A DNA stretch of 64,000 bases from Sphingobacteriales bacterium (GTDB taxonomy: Bacteria; Bacteroidota; Bacteroidia; Chitinophagales; Chitinophagaceae): positions 62,001-126,000 of the forward strand of contig SEFT01000002.1 of the NCBI GenBank assembly GCA_004144175.1, written 5' to 3'. Made by a program: the position numbers and the translations under genes. How positions within the stretch are numbered: the stretch's first letter is position 1; the number at the start of each line of letters is the position of its first letter. The notes under the pieces are model-generated. The model saw only the letters and a program-made list of their open reading frames with translations, was not told the origin of the DNA and did no database searches. This document shows, in pieces, positions 51,555-60,989 of this stretch.

Positions 51555-52070
51555 ATGAAGAAAAACTTTTTTGGCTTTACGATGTTGCTGGCTATCGCGC
51601 TCACAGCTTGCGCGCAGCAAAAGAAAACGGCGAGCAGAGTGGTAACGACCAATACAGATGCTAAAGCGGGAGAATTTACCTACGTAAAGATGCATCGCAG
51701 TCCATGCTTTGGCAAATGCCCCAGCTACACCATAGAGCTATATAAGGACGGCAAGGTAAAATATACCGGCATGTCTGACACCAAGTATATGGGTACGTAC
51801 GAGAAAAAGTTTGATACAAAGACCACCGGCACAATACTCAATAAATTTAAAACCAACCGTGCCGATACCTGCAGTAAAGAATACACGCTGATGATTGCAG
51901 ATATACCCGGCATCTACTACGAATTTTTGATAGGTGGCGAGCGTAAGGAAATATACAACGCACATTTCGGGCCTATTTACCTGAAAAACCTGGCGAGTGA
52001 GATAGACAGAACCATAGGCGAACCGGGAGCAGGCTGGGTAAAGACCGCAGAGCCGGAGAAGAGGGATTAG
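51555..52070 (+). CDS. DUF6438-like exported protein
   Basis: 171 residues. The N-terminus has a lipoprotein-like signal with L-T-A-Cys-A near residue 19. The mature part holds the R-S-P-C-F-G-K-C-P-S-Y segment and DGKVKYTGM, the pattern of DUF6438 domains, with FKTNRADTCSKEYTLMI and a closing beta strand. Function unknown; two Cys may form a disulfide. It stands alone with its own promoter box and a strong terminator. Confidence 0.8.
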   Translation: MKKNFFGFTMLLAIALTACAQQKKTASRVVTTNTDAKAGEFTYVKMHRSPCFGKCPSYTIELYKDGKVKYTGMSDTKYMGTYEKKFDTKTTGTILNKFKTNRADTCSKEYTLMIADIPGIYYEFLIGGERKEIYNAHFGPIYLKNLASEIDRTIGEPGAGWVKTAEPEKRD

Positions 52071-52096
52071 AATGTTTTAAAGAGCAGGTAGTTATT

Positions 52097-52128
52097 AAGA
52101 GCAGGTCGTTTGACCTGCTCTTTTTTAT
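52097..52128 (+). terminator. Intrinsic terminator
   Basis: AAGAGCAGGTC (52097-52107) pairs with GACCTGCTCTT (52112-52122) followed by T residues. Confidence 0.8.
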
Positions 52129-52292
52129 ATCCGATTCGCCACAATATTTTCTGGTTTAAACAGCTTTAAGCCATTCTAAATATTTCGATGTACCAAACTA
52201 GCATTTCGTACGACCAAAGTACACTCAGGTACGACGATGACATATTTATGAACTTTCCAAGCCTACATTGTGGTTATTACGACATCCTCATA

Positions 52293-52318
52293 CAATGCAA
52301 TAGAACAATGCAATAGAA
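52293..52318. repeat. 13-bp tandem duplication
   Basis: CAATGCAATAGAA occurs twice in exact succession. Confidence 0.75.
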
Positions 52319-52373
52319 CCATGTAATCACTGAAGGATGACACAAGATTGTTTCTTTTTTAAACCAACCACGT

Positions 52374-54500
52374 ATGAACACCAAAAACCACAGCGGCCAG
52401 CAGCGCCGCAAACTTGCCAGGTTAGGCAAGTACGCATTTCTAGGTCTTATCTGTTCCCTCCCAGCGCAAAAAGGTTTTAGCCAGGCAATGAGTATGTCGG
52501 ATTTTTTCAACAGCAGCGGGGCGTATTTCAATGTAAAGAACTACACACCGGTGATAGCACCCTTAGTAAACCCAAATACCAACGGCCACGACGTGGTTCT
52601 TGCCGGAACCGCTTTCAATTCAAGTAACAGTCCAAGGGTAAACTTTTGGCGAAGCGATCATTACGGCACGGCTGCTAATGTGATATATCACCCTGCGATT
52701 TACGGGCCGGACCCAAATGAAATACTCGTAGACATAAAGACCAGAGCGGAATCAGCGGCAAATGCATACTATCTGACATGCCTTAATAGTGATGGAACCG
52801 TTATAGGGACAGGTACAGATGACGGCCATTGGTTATTCTATGCAAACAAAAACCTGAAGATCAGAAAGGTAGACGAAAATGGAACCGTTCTTAATGAAGT
52901 AAATGTTGTCGACCAATGGGGGCCTGACAATTATGACACTCATGGCCTCTACCCTATGAACTCATTGCTTGATGATGAGAACAACATACTCTATGTATGT
53001 GGATATTGGCTTGAAGGACCCCTATCGAGTCATGCCCCTGAGAACAAGCAGGCATTTGTTCTTGCCTTCAACATTGACCCGGATCCGAATGCCAATCCCG
53101 GAGGGATAACATTAATAAAGGGTTTAAAGTATGATTTTGTGCCTATTCTTCCCGTAATAGGCCGAACCTACGATTTTGATATGGCGCTGCGGATGAAAAA
53201 ACTGAGCAACGGTAATATTGCGGTAACAGGATCTGCTAATGCACAAACAGGTACCACCTCGAGCACGATAAACTCAGGTTCTATGTATATTACCGTATAT
53301 CCAGCAACTACTATAACACCAACACCTACGCAACTAACAGTAGCAACTAATGGATCCTTCACGAAAACTTCGGGACCCGATGGTGGTATCATCCACGAGT
53401 ACGGTATTGATGTGTATGAAGATGAAACTAATAATTTCGCCACTGGTGTTACCTGGATCGCAAGCAACAAATTTACGTTCAACGTTCAAACATCAGACCT
53501 CACCCCCTCTCCAACGGGAGTAAACCTTACCCCATCAAATATATCATCGAGCGCGGTTTTCAGCCCCAGGCTGTCCAGCAACAATATGGGTTGGGCTTTG
53601 CAGATCATTCCAAAAGATGCAAGCGGCGCTAATACAGGCGATTTTGCCATTGCAGGACTTACTAATACGAATAGTTTATGTAATCCCATGGTGCCACCTT
53701 CAGAGGCACCTTCAAACTCGAAGGTAACTCCATTTATAGCCCAGGTGACTTGTAACCCCCTGCCATTGCCAAACAGGACAGTAACTTCCAGTTCTTATGA
53801 TGTTTACACCACAACCACGGGTACAGATGGCACATCAATAGGTGCAGCTAACTATATGACACTGGGGGGGTATGATGCTCACCCTGCATTTCACCCAATA
53901 GTATCCGCACGGTATGCTGGCATCGGACTTCAGTTCCTCACTGCGCCGAGGGTAATGCCTGGGTCTTTCTCTCTGGGATTGAAAACGTTTTTTGTAAACG
54001 ATCAAAGCGCAGGACCGGCAGCGTACAATCTACCACTAACACAATGTGGCCACTATAACTGTAACATTCCAACTTTTGCTCAGGAACCGATCAGAAATCT
54101 TGGTACCAATTTGAGAACAAGTTCGCTTACCCCGAATGTAGTTGAACAACTGTCAATAGTAGAAACGATCTACAAAAATGATGATTATAGCTTTTGTTAT
54201 GGTGCCTACAAGCCAAATAGTGTTAAGAACATAGAGGCAACATACAAGACTCAGGTATATCCAAATCCTGCTACAACAGAAGTATCTGTGGTTTTACCGA
54301 AGAATAAGAACAACACATCTGATGTGAAAGTTTTGTTGGTAAACGTGCAGGGCCAGGTTGTAGCTACCTTGTTCAATGGCAAAGCAGACGGTTTGAAAAG
54401 CGCACTGCAACTGCCTGATGTAGCTACAGGACTCTATATCATCCAAGTTCATGCAGATGGTCATATGATATATCAGCAAAAACTGTCTGTACAGAAATAG
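52374..54500 (+). CDS. Large T9SS-secreted protein
   Basis: 708 residues. An atypically long signal (MNTKNHSGQQRRKLARLGKYAFLGL...FSQ) with a basic N-region, then a beta-propeller-like secreted region with repeated NG/GNIAVTG-type strands (LTNTNSLC, ITGSANAQ-like positions) and a T9SS type A sorting domain (VYPNPATTEVSVVLPKN, GLYIIQVHADG). No catalytic signature was found. It may be a surface-bound binding protein. A 14-bp hairpin follows the stop. Confidence 0.82.
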   Translation: MNTKNHSGQQRRKLARLGKYAFLGLICSLPAQKGFSQAMSMSDFFNSSGAYFNVKNYTPVIAPLVNPNTNGHDVVLAGTAFNSSNSPRVNFWRSDHYGTAANVIYHPAIYGPDPNEILVDIKTRAESAANAYYLTCLNSDGTVIGTGTDDGHWLFYANKNLKIRKVDENGTVLNEVNVVDQWGPDNYDTHGLYPMNSLLDDENNILYVCGYWLEGPLSSHAPENKQAFVLAFNIDPDPNANPGGITLIKGLKYDFVPILPVIGRTYDFDMALRMKKLSNGNIAVTGSANAQTGTTSSTINSGSMYITVYPATTITPTPTQLTVATNGSFTKTSGPDGGIIHEYGIDVYEDETNNFATGVTWIASNKFTFNVQTSDLTPSPTGVNLTPSNISSSAVFSPRLSSNNMGWALQIIPKDASGANTGDFAIAGLTNTNSLCNPMVPPSEAPSNSKVTPFIAQVTCNPLPLPNRTVTSSSYDVYTTTTGTDGTSIGAANYMTLGGYDAHPAFHPIVSARYAGIGLQFLTAPRVMPGSFSLGLKTFFVNDQSAGPAAYNLPLTQCGHYNCNIPTFAQEPIRNLGTNLRTSSLTPNVVEQLSIVETIYKNDDYSFCYGAYKPNSVKNIEATYKTQVYPNPATTEVSVVLPKNKNNTSDVKVLLVNVQGQVVATLFNGKADGLKSALQLPDVATGLYIIQVHADGHMIYQQKLSVQK

Positions 54501-54523
54501 ATCTTATTGTTAAGTATAATAAA

Positions 54524-54554
54524 AAACGGGCTGACCAAAATGGTCAGCCCGTTT
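54524..54554. terminator. Bidirectional intrinsic terminator
   Basis: Perfect 14-bp stem (54524-54537 with 54541-54554) around AAA, between convergent genes. Confidence 0.85.
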
Positions 54555-54577
54555 CCATATCAATATTATGCAAAACA

Positions 54578-54925
54578 CTACATGTGTAGCTTTTCTTTCT
54601 TAGCTAGCAATTCATCCACAGTCTCACGGTACATCTCATCGGGCACACAGCAGTCAACCGGGCATACGGCAGCGCATTGCGGCTCTTCGTGGAAGCCCTG
54701 GCACTCCGTGCATTTGTTGGGCGATATATAATAAGTGTCTACGGCCATCGGGTTGTGGCGCGCCCCGGCATCGGTAGTGCTGCCGTCCATCATTACAAAA
54801 GTTCCTTTCACGGCCGTGCCATCGGCAATAGCCCACTCTACACCACCTTCGTATATGGCATTATTCGGACATTCTGGTTCGCAAGCGCCGCAGTTTATAC
54901 ATTCGTCTGTTATCTTGATCGCCAT
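54578..54925 (-). CDS. Ferredoxin, 2[4Fe-4S] type
   Basis: 115 residues with two cluster-binding motifs: [14 protein letters not shown] (residues 8-21) and, further on, [22 protein letters not shown], with an insertion between the second and third Cys that is typical of Bacteroidota/Allochromatium-type ferredoxins. It carries electrons in unspecified pathways. It is divergent from the acyl-CoA reductase gene, sharing a promoter region of 66 bp with a TAACTTTG box; redox partnership is possible but unproven. Confidence 0.92.
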   Translation of the reverse strand: MAIKITDECINCGACEPECPNNAIYEGGVEWAIADGTAVKGTFVMMDGSTTDAGARHNPMAVDTYYISPNKCTECQGFHEEPQCAAVCPVDCCVPDEMYRETVDELLAKKEKLHM

Positions 54926-54955
54926 TTGCTATAATCGTTTTGGTTTTTCTGAAAA

Positions 54956-54963
54956 CAAAGTTA
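54956..54963 (-). promoter_or_regulatory. Candidate -7 box of the ferredoxin gene
   Basis: Minus-strand TAACTTTG, matching TAnnTTTG, 30 nt before the ferredoxin ATG. Confidence 0.5.
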
Positions 54964-54991
54964 CAATTTCGCGCCATAAAATAAATAGCGC

Positions 54992-55990
54992 ATGCTTTCT
55001 CGTGAAAAAAGGATAGAACTGCTGGTCAGGCTGGGGCAATATATATTGTCGGACGACGAACAGTGGATGGTGGCACAGCAGTGGGCGGTATCAAAAAATG
55101 CCTGGTTCACACCGGGGCATATAACCCTTGCCCTGCAAAACATAGCCGCCGAGTACCTCGGTAAAGCAAAGCTGGAAGCATGGATAAAACAATATCCGGA
55201 GGTAACAAAGCCTGTAAAGGTAGGCGTAGTAATGGCGGGCAATATACCGCTGGTGGGGTTCCACGACTTTCTATGCGGATTCATGTCGGGGCACGATGTG
55301 TACCTAAAGCTATCATCGAAAGACGAGGTGCTGCTGCGGCATATAATACATGTACTTTGCGACTGGGAACCTGCCGTGGCCGAACAGGTACATATTGCCG
55401 ACAACCTGAAGGGCTGCGATGCCTATATAGCTACAGGCAGTAACAATACCGCGCGTTACTTCGAGCAGTATTTTGCCAAATACCCGCACATCATCCGCCG
55501 CAACCGTACCTCGGTGGCTGTGCTCGATGGCACGGAGACCAAAGAAGATCTGACCGCCCTGGCGCACGATGTGTTCAGCTATTTTGGCCTGGGCTGCCGA
55601 AATATAACACAGGTATGCGTACCCGAAGGCTACAATTTTGACAACCTGATGGAGGCCATGACGGTGTACCAGGATATGATACACCACCACAAGTATAAGA
55701 ACAACTACGACTACTACCTGGCTATATACCTGCTGAACAGGGTACCCTACCTGACAAACGAAAGCCTGCTGCTGGTAGAGAACAAGCTACCCTTTTCGGC
55801 AGTAGCAGTATTGCACTATCGTTACTACAATGACAAAGCCGAACTAACAACAGAACTGACCACCAGCGATGACATACAGAGCATTAGCGGGCACGGGTTC
55901 AAGCCATTTGGCACAAGCCAGATACCTGCACTAGGCGACTATGCCGACGGTGTGGATACGATGGATTTCCTAACGCATCTACATATATAA
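54992..55990 (+). CDS. LuxC-like acyl-CoA reductase
   Basis: 332 residues, of the LuxC family of NADPH-dependent reductases acting on acyl-CoA/thioesters to give aldehyde. The aldehyde-dehydrogenase-type core is shown by VGVVMAGNIPLVGFHDFL, YIATGSNNTARYFEQYF, and the candidate catalytic Cys in FSYFGLGCRNITQVCVPEG. No LuxE or luciferase genes are present; in Bacteroidota such proteins are annotated as acyl-CoA reductases of lipid or ester metabolism. Divergent from ferredoxin. Confidence 0.88.
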   Translation: MLSREKRIELLVRLGQYILSDDEQWMVAQQWAVSKNAWFTPGHITLALQNIAAEYLGKAKLEAWIKQYPEVTKPVKVGVVMAGNIPLVGFHDFLCGFMSGHDVYLKLSSKDEVLLRHIIHVLCDWEPAVAEQVHIADNLKGCDAYIATGSNNTARYFEQYFAKYPHIIRRNRTSVAVLDGTETKEDLTALAHDVFSYFGLGCRNITQVCVPEGYNFDNLMEAMTVYQDMIHHHKYKNNYDYYLAIYLLNRVPYLTNESLLLVENKLPFSAVAVLHYRYYNDKAELTTELTTSDDIQSISGHGFKPFGTSQIPALGDYADGVDTMDFLTHLHI

Positions 55991-56323
55991 AAACAAACAA
56001 CATTACTAAAAGTTAGTATCCCAACACAGAATTGTCATTATCAAATAAATGGAATAATAATTTCTGCGCGAAAGGCCTGCTAATTGTTAAATTTTTCCTA
56101 TCTTGTTAACGGTATTTGGGGAGGTCTATCTGCTACTTCTTATACTGTATTTGTAGGCATGCGCAATAATATTGTCATGCATATGTAATAGGGTATTGAT
56201 TTTTAATGATAATATTCCTATTTTACCAACCAATAGGCTAAAAACTGTGTCTGTATTACATAGGCTTTACCCTTATTTTATATATTAAATTTTTTAGATT
56301 CTCATAGATAGAAACGATAATTC
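55991..56323. other. 333-bp AT-rich gap
   Basis: No coding frame of note. Strongly AT-rich towards its 3' end with several TATTTTA-like tracts before the ATG at 56324; no exact TAnnTTTG box was confirmed. Confidence 0.6.
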
Positions 56324-58801
56324 ATGAAAAGAAAATTATCTTTTAGAGTACTGGTAGCGATTCTGTTAGGCTGTGGAGCATTGAGTGCAAAAGCACAAAT
56401 ACAGACCAATTACGTGCCTCCAACCGCTGCCAACCAAGCTTTAGCAATAGGGGAAGTGAACGCAGGTACCACACCCGATACACCAGGCTTTAATACATTT
56501 TCAGTTGTAAATAACAATACCTATCCAATTGCGGTTGTTGATGTGGGATACTGGCATGTCAGTGAATCACCCAATACTGCACGTCCGTATAATGCTAATG
56601 GTAACTTTTATTCAGTGTGGGTGAAGAAAAACCCGGGTCCGGGTGCCCCGACACCGATAAACACGTTAAATGGCTGGAATACCATCTCTACATTTGGTCC
56701 AGTATCCACCGCTACTAATGGTTCAATATCTATTACACCAGGCGTAAATGTGATTGTACCTCCAGGAAAAAAATACCAGTTTGCGGTAGTTACTGACGGA
56801 CGTCCTATTGTTGCCTCTTATGTGAGTACGGTTCCACCCGTAGGTAACTTGGTCGCAAATCCTCAGCCGCTCAGTTTCTCAGGCACAGGACCTGAAGCAG
56901 GAGTGGATTTCATTACCTCAGCTGCATTAGGTGAGTACTGGGGTTCTTATCCTAACGTGCCATTCAACGCATTGTTTTCCAACGGTGGCTTTATTGGATA
57001 CGTTGGTTTTGTTACTGTACAAAAATCTGCACCAGAACCTCCAACCGTAGTAGCTACTCCCAACCCTGCCTGCGATGGTGACGATGTGACACTGACTGCT
57101 ACCGCACCTTCTTATGTAACTTCTCCTATATTTAACTGGAAAGATCCTAATGGCACTCCGATAGGTACAGGTGCTTCTATCACCATTACCGGAGCTACCG
57201 CATCTCAATCGGGTAAGTACACAGTTACCGTTACAGATGGTACACTTACTTCTGAGCCTGCCGAGATCAATGTAACGATACTGAAAACAGTAGCGCCTAC
57301 CGTTACCGGACAAACAGCCTATTGCGTTAATGACCAGTTCTTCCCGGTGAGCACTAATGGGCAGAACGTTAAATGGTTCACCAATCCATTCGGCGGTATA
57401 GGTACTATCATACCTCCTTATGTAAATACATCGGTAGCAGGTAGCTATACTTTCTATGCTTCTCAAACAATAAGCGGTTGCGAAAGCGAGCTTACGCCTG
57501 TTACTATTACCGTGGCGCCTAAGCCAAATGCTCCGGGTGTAACTTCTCCTATAGGTATTTGCGAAGGCGCAACGCCTGAACAACTTACGGCAATAGGTCA
57601 GAACCTGAAATGGTACTACCAGCCATCAGGCGGTGTTGCTGCAGTTGTTCCTCCTACATTCAGCACAGGTAAGCTCGATACATTTAGCTTCTGGGTATCT
57701 CAAACAGTAGACGGCTGCGAAGGCCCCCGTGCAAGACTGGATGCGATCGTTACCTTTAAGCCTAATGGCCAGATCAATATAGACATGGACTCTATATGCC
57801 AGAAGCAAACAGCTATCATCTCTTACTATGGCAGTGGTTTACCTGAGTCGGCTTATAACTGGAATCTGCCTGCATTGGGGGCTACGCTGCTAAGTGGCAC
57901 TAAAGAAGGTCCGCTTACTGTACAATTTGATAGTGCCGGTATACAAACAATATCGTTGTTGGTAGGTAACCTGGGTTGCTATAGCGATGTATATACCAAG
58001 AAAATAAAAGTGAACAAAATACCGGATGCAGGCATCATCACGAAAGATGATATTTGTAAGAATGCGCCTGAACTGGTGGGCCTTTACCAGTTCGATCCGA
58101 ACATCGATACATTCGAGTGGGATTTTGACGGCGGTGTAGTTTCTCACTATGCTACCGACCAGGGCCCTTATGCCGTACAATGGAGCACACCGGGCCAGAA
58201 AGTAGTAAGCCTGCTGATAACGGAAAGACTTTGCCGCGCTATAAAGAGAGATACGTTAATGGTACATGAGCTGCCTGATGCTAAATTCTCGATAGAAGGC
58301 TACAGAGAGGGTGAGCAAATATGCGAAGGCGACAGCATCCGTATAGCTGCACGCACAATCGAGCCTGCATCTCAGTATGTATGGACTCCTACCCGCTTCT
58401 TCGACATGTATGATAAAATGCCGGTTACTTATAGCCGCATCGACTTCAACAGCATGGTGAAACTGCACGTAACCGACGAATATGGTTGTAAAAATGCAGA
58501 TAGCGTAAGGGTTGTTACCAAGTCTTGCTGCACGCTGAATTTCCCGTCGGCCTTCTCACCAAATGGCGATGGCAAGAACGACGTATTCAGAATGATAACA
58601 CCGGGCTTTAACGACATTAAGACACTAAGGGTTGTAAACCGTTGGGGACAGGTAGTATTTGAAACAGCTGATGCACGCAGAGGCTGGGACGGTACACTGA
58701 ATGGCGAACCTGCTGACCTGGGTACTTACTTCTACTACATCAACTACAGATGTAACCAGAAGCTAACCGAGCAGAGAGGTGAAGTAACACTGGTTAGATA
58801 A
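56324..58801 (+). CDS. Gliding-motility-associated C-terminal domain protein with Ig-like repeats
   Basis: 825 residues: signal peptide MKRKLSFRVLVAILLGCGALSAKAQ, then Ig-like/PKD-like domains with repeating strand pairs. The repeats contain Y-x-N-x-C or W-x-D motifs, such as YCVNDQFFPVSTNGQNVKW and GICEGATPEQLTAIGQNLKW, two near-matching units around residues 320-460. PKD-like segments with Y-x-W-D-F-D/ F-E-W-D-F-D (DTFEWDFDGG) follow. The C-terminus, FPSAFSPNGDGKNDVFRM...VVNRWGQVVFE...GWDGTLNG...GTYFYYINY, is the T9SS type B (CHU_C-like) sorting domain of gliding adhesins. Role: surface adhesin or matrix protein. Confidence 0.9.
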   Translation: MKRKLSFRVLVAILLGCGALSAKAQIQTNYVPPTAANQALAIGEVNAGTTPDTPGFNTFSVVNNNTYPIAVVDVGYWHVSESPNTARPYNANGNFYSVWVKKNPGPGAPTPINTLNGWNTISTFGPVSTATNGSISITPGVNVIVPPGKKYQFAVVTDGRPIVASYVSTVPPVGNLVANPQPLSFSGTGPEAGVDFITSAALGEYWGSYPNVPFNALFSNGGFIGYVGFVTVQKSAPEPPTVVATPNPACDGDDVTLTATAPSYVTSPIFNWKDPNGTPIGTGASITITGATASQSGKYTVTVTDGTLTSEPAEINVTILKTVAPTVTGQTAYCVNDQFFPVSTNGQNVKWFTNPFGGIGTIIPPYVNTSVAGSYTFYASQTISGCESELTPVTITVAPKPNAPGVTSPIGICEGATPEQLTAIGQNLKWYYQPSGGVAAVVPPTFSTGKLDTFSFWVSQTVDGCEGPRARLDAIVTFKPNGQINIDMDSICQKQTAIISYYGSGLPESAYNWNLPALGATLLSGTKEGPLTVQFDSAGIQTISLLVGNLGCYSDVYTKKIKVNKIPDAGIITKDDICKNAPELVGLYQFDPNIDTFEWDFDGGVVSHYATDQGPYAVQWSTPGQKVVSLLITERLCRAIKRDTLMVHELPDAKFSIEGYREGEQICEGDSIRIAARTIEPASQYVWTPTRFFDMYDKMPVTYSRIDFNSMVKLHVTDEYGCKNADSVRVVTKSCCTLNFPSAFSPNGDGKNDVFRMITPGFNDIKTLRVVNRWGQVVFETADARRGWDGTLNGEPADLGTYFYYINYRCNQKLTEQRGEVTLVR

Positions 58802-58824
58802 TCTAGGTTTTCAAATAACAAAAA

Positions 58825-58858
58825 AATAAGCCTTCCGAATGGAAGGCTTATTTTTTTG
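58825..58858 (+). terminator. Intrinsic terminator
   Basis: AATAAGCCTTCC (58825-58836) pairs with GGAAGGCTTATT (58841-58852), followed by T residues. Confidence 0.85.
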
Positions 58859-58908
58859 TGCCCTGCCCCTAGAAGGGGGAACAATAATTAGTGTGGTTTC
58901 TATACTAG

Positions 58909-58936
58909 TAGTGCCAGGTGGAAACACTTGGCACTA
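58909..58936. other. 12-bp hairpin with GAAA loop, no T-tract
   Basis: TAGTGCCAGGTG (58909-58920) and CACTTGGCACTA (58925-58936) pair in 11 of 12 positions plus a G-T; the loop is GAAA. It is not a typical terminator and lies in the gap before a frameshifted gene. Confidence 0.6.
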
Positions 58937-58992
58937 TTAGCATACTTCTTTATCAATACCTTCGAAGAGATTAACAGACCCTCACAATAACA

Positions 58993-59321
58993 ATGAATAG
59001 GATAGAAAAGGAACTCTCCGGTTTTACCGATATCGAGTTGGCTTACTTTTCAGTATACCGCTTGCGTGGTCTTGAGCCTGCAACAAATCATTAGCTTTAC
59101 TATTTATAAGGGACATTCGCAAGTTGGATGAGGCGTATATACGGGAAATTATCGCTACCTATAAGCCAGATAAAATAAACAAACGGCTTTGTAACAGATG
59201 TGGCTCAGATAAGGTGGAAACAACTAAATATACAAGGGTTTGTACTGTATGTAGGCAAAGGCAATACAGAAATAGGCTAGTAAGAATTATAAACACATTT
59301 CTTGACTATATGCCATCGTAA
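58993..59321 (+). pseudogene. Frameshifted small zinc-ribbon protein
   Basis: The ATG at 58993 gives 33 residues (MNRIEKELSGFTDIELAYFSV...LEPATNH) to a TAG at 59092. From about 59080 another frame reads SLALLFIRDIRKLDEAYIREIIATYKPDKINKRLCNRCGSDKVETTKYTRVCTVC and ends at 59321. The joined product, about 109 residues, would have a helical N-terminus and a C-terminal Cys4 zinc ribbon (C-x2-C...C-x2-C). One missing base in ACAAATCA accounts for it. The family is not recognised; the joining is inferred from the residue pattern. Confidence 0.6.
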
Positions 59322-59363
59322 GACTTCGACCTCATAAAAGTTCTAGTGCCTGGGGCAAATCCT

Positions 59364-60980
59364 CTATCTTCTCCTAAAAAACACAAATCCATTCTTCGCA
59401 CCTATCTGTTCCAGCTGTGGTTGTTCTTGAAATTTGTGGGCTTCGGTGATCTTGCAGATGAAATAAGTAGGCTTGTCGACCGGGCCATTTAACAGCCAGT
59501 CTTCGTTGTAAGAGTTTTTATTGGTGGGTGGGTGTTTTGAAGTGTAGAAAAGATGCGCGTAGCTCTTATAGCCCAGCACATGTACATATACATCTTTACC
59601 CCTGAAGCTCTTGAAATAATCGATAGCAGCACGCTGCGAAAAGGCTTCGATCTTGGGGGTAAAATGCAGCACCGTAACCTGGATGATAACCAACTGCACC
59701 ACACATAGCGTTATCATGCCTTTTCTGAAGTCTTTTCTCATTAGCATTACCGCTACCCATATACCTGCTAGGTATAGCAGGCCCCATACACTCTCTGCGT
59801 AGCTCCAGTTAACGGCAGCCTCAAAATTACCTACCGCAAACGGATCGTCGATGTAGGGAATGAGTTTATCCTTGTTGATGCCAACGACAGGCAATAAAGC
59901 TATTGCAATGGCCACTAGTGAACCTATTACTAGCAGCAGTACGCGTACACCTTTCTTTAGCTGGTATTGGCTGTCGGCCAGCCTGTAAAGCTGCAATGCA
60001 GCTAGATAGGTAAGCGGAAAGTAGCAAAGCGATGAATAGTGAACGATCTTGGTCTTCACAATCGAGAACAGCAGCAATACTACCCAAAACATGATCCACA
60101 TCCAGCGGGTGAAGTCACGCGTAGGTGTACTGTCGGATGATAGCCTCTTGCGCGAGCACTGGAACAGGAAGGCTGATGCCGGGAAACAGCCCAGCAACAG
60201 CACAATAAAATGATACAGAAAAGGCCCACCATGGTCAGCATCCTCAGTTTGGAACAGGCGTATCTGGTAAGTGATAAATTCCCTCACGAACCAGCCGCCG
60301 GTCTGTATGATATCGATACCGAACCAGATACAGGTGACTGCCAGCGCAGAAAGCGCTATCAGCACCAAGTGCCCTATCTTATACCCTGCAAAACCACGGT
60401 TAAAAATAATATACACACCAAACGATAGCGCGGCCACCAGTATTGCTACAGGTCCCTTTGTCATCACAGCCAACCCCAGAAACACGCCTGCCAGCACAGC
60501 ATGCAACAATGGCCGAATACCAAACCTCATCAGGTGCACCTGGAAAAAAGCCAGAAAAATAAACAGATTGAAAGTAGGGTCTATAATGCCCGACTTGAAG
60601 TAAAAATGCGGCAGCAAAGTAGCGGCATACAGCAGCGTCCACCATGTAGCCATCTTCTCGTTCACAATGCGCTTGCCCACATAATACAGGCAGAGCAAGG
60701 TAACTACACCCATAAAGGCATTGGGGAAGCGGGCCGCATATTCGTTTACGCCAAACAGGTTCATAGATACCGCCTGCATCCAGATAAAGAGCGGAGGCTT
60801 CTCCCAAAAGGGCAGATAGTTGATCTTAACGCCTAGATAGTCGCCTGTTACCAGCATTTCGCGAGCACATTCGGCAAAGTTGATCTCATCCCAATCGAAC
60901 AGGTGTACCTGCCCCAGCAGCGGGAAGAATAAGAGCGCAGAAATTACTGCTATGAAGATATAACGCAATGAATTTGGCAT
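59364..60980 (-). CDS. Glycosyltransferase family 39 (ArnT/PMT-like) membrane protein
   Basis: 538 residues, about 11-12 membrane helices. The N-terminal HLFDWDEINFAECAREMLVTGDY carries the Asp-Glu motif of GT39/GT83 enzymes, followed by FWEKPPLFIWMQAVSMNLFG, AARFPNAFMG, and a short periplasmic C-terminal domain. Such enzymes transfer sugar from polyprenyl-phosphate donors to lipid A (ArnT) or proteins. The substrate is not known. It is the last gene of lptF/G-PAP2-GT39, 9 bp from the phosphatase, which suggests a shared envelope glycolipid function. Confidence 0.9.
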   Translation of the reverse strand: MPNSLRYIFIAVISALLFFPLLGQVHLFDWDEINFAECAREMLVTGDYLGVKINYLPFWEKPPLFIWMQAVSMNLFGVNEYAARFPNAFMGVVTLLCLYYVGKRIVNEKMATWWTLLYAATLLPHFYFKSGIIDPTFNLFIFLAFFQVHLMRFGIRPLLHAVLAGVFLGLAVMTKGPVAILVAALSFGVYIIFNRGFAGYKIGHLVLIALSALAVTCIWFGIDIIQTGGWFVREFITYQIRLFQTEDADHGGPFLYHFIVLLLGCFPASAFLFQCSRKRLSSDSTPTRDFTRWMWIMFWVVLLLFSIVKTKIVHYSSLCYFPLTYLAALQLYRLADSQYQLKKGVRVLLLVIGSLVAIAIALLPVVGINKDKLIPYIDDPFAVGNFEAAVNWSYAESVWGLLYLAGIWVAVMLMRKDFRKGMITLCVVQLVIIQVTVLHFTPKIEAFSQRAAIDYFKSFRGKDVYVHVLGYKSYAHLFYTSKHPPTNKNSYNEDWLLNGPVDKPTYFICKITEAHKFQEQPQLEQIGAKNGFVFFRRR

Positions 60981-60989
60981 AGTGATTCG

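Larger units (their letters stand above)
52071..52373. other. 303-bp gene-free gap
   Basis: Holds the terminator at 52097-52122, an AT-rich stretch with GTACGAC-type repeats near 52210-52240, and a 13-bp tandem duplication at 52293-52318. No gene or -7 box was identified with confidence before the ATG at 52374. Confidence 0.6.

Noticed and set aside
52293-52318. Start of a CRISPR-like array
   Set aside because: Only two abutting 13-bp units, no spacers, no cas genes.
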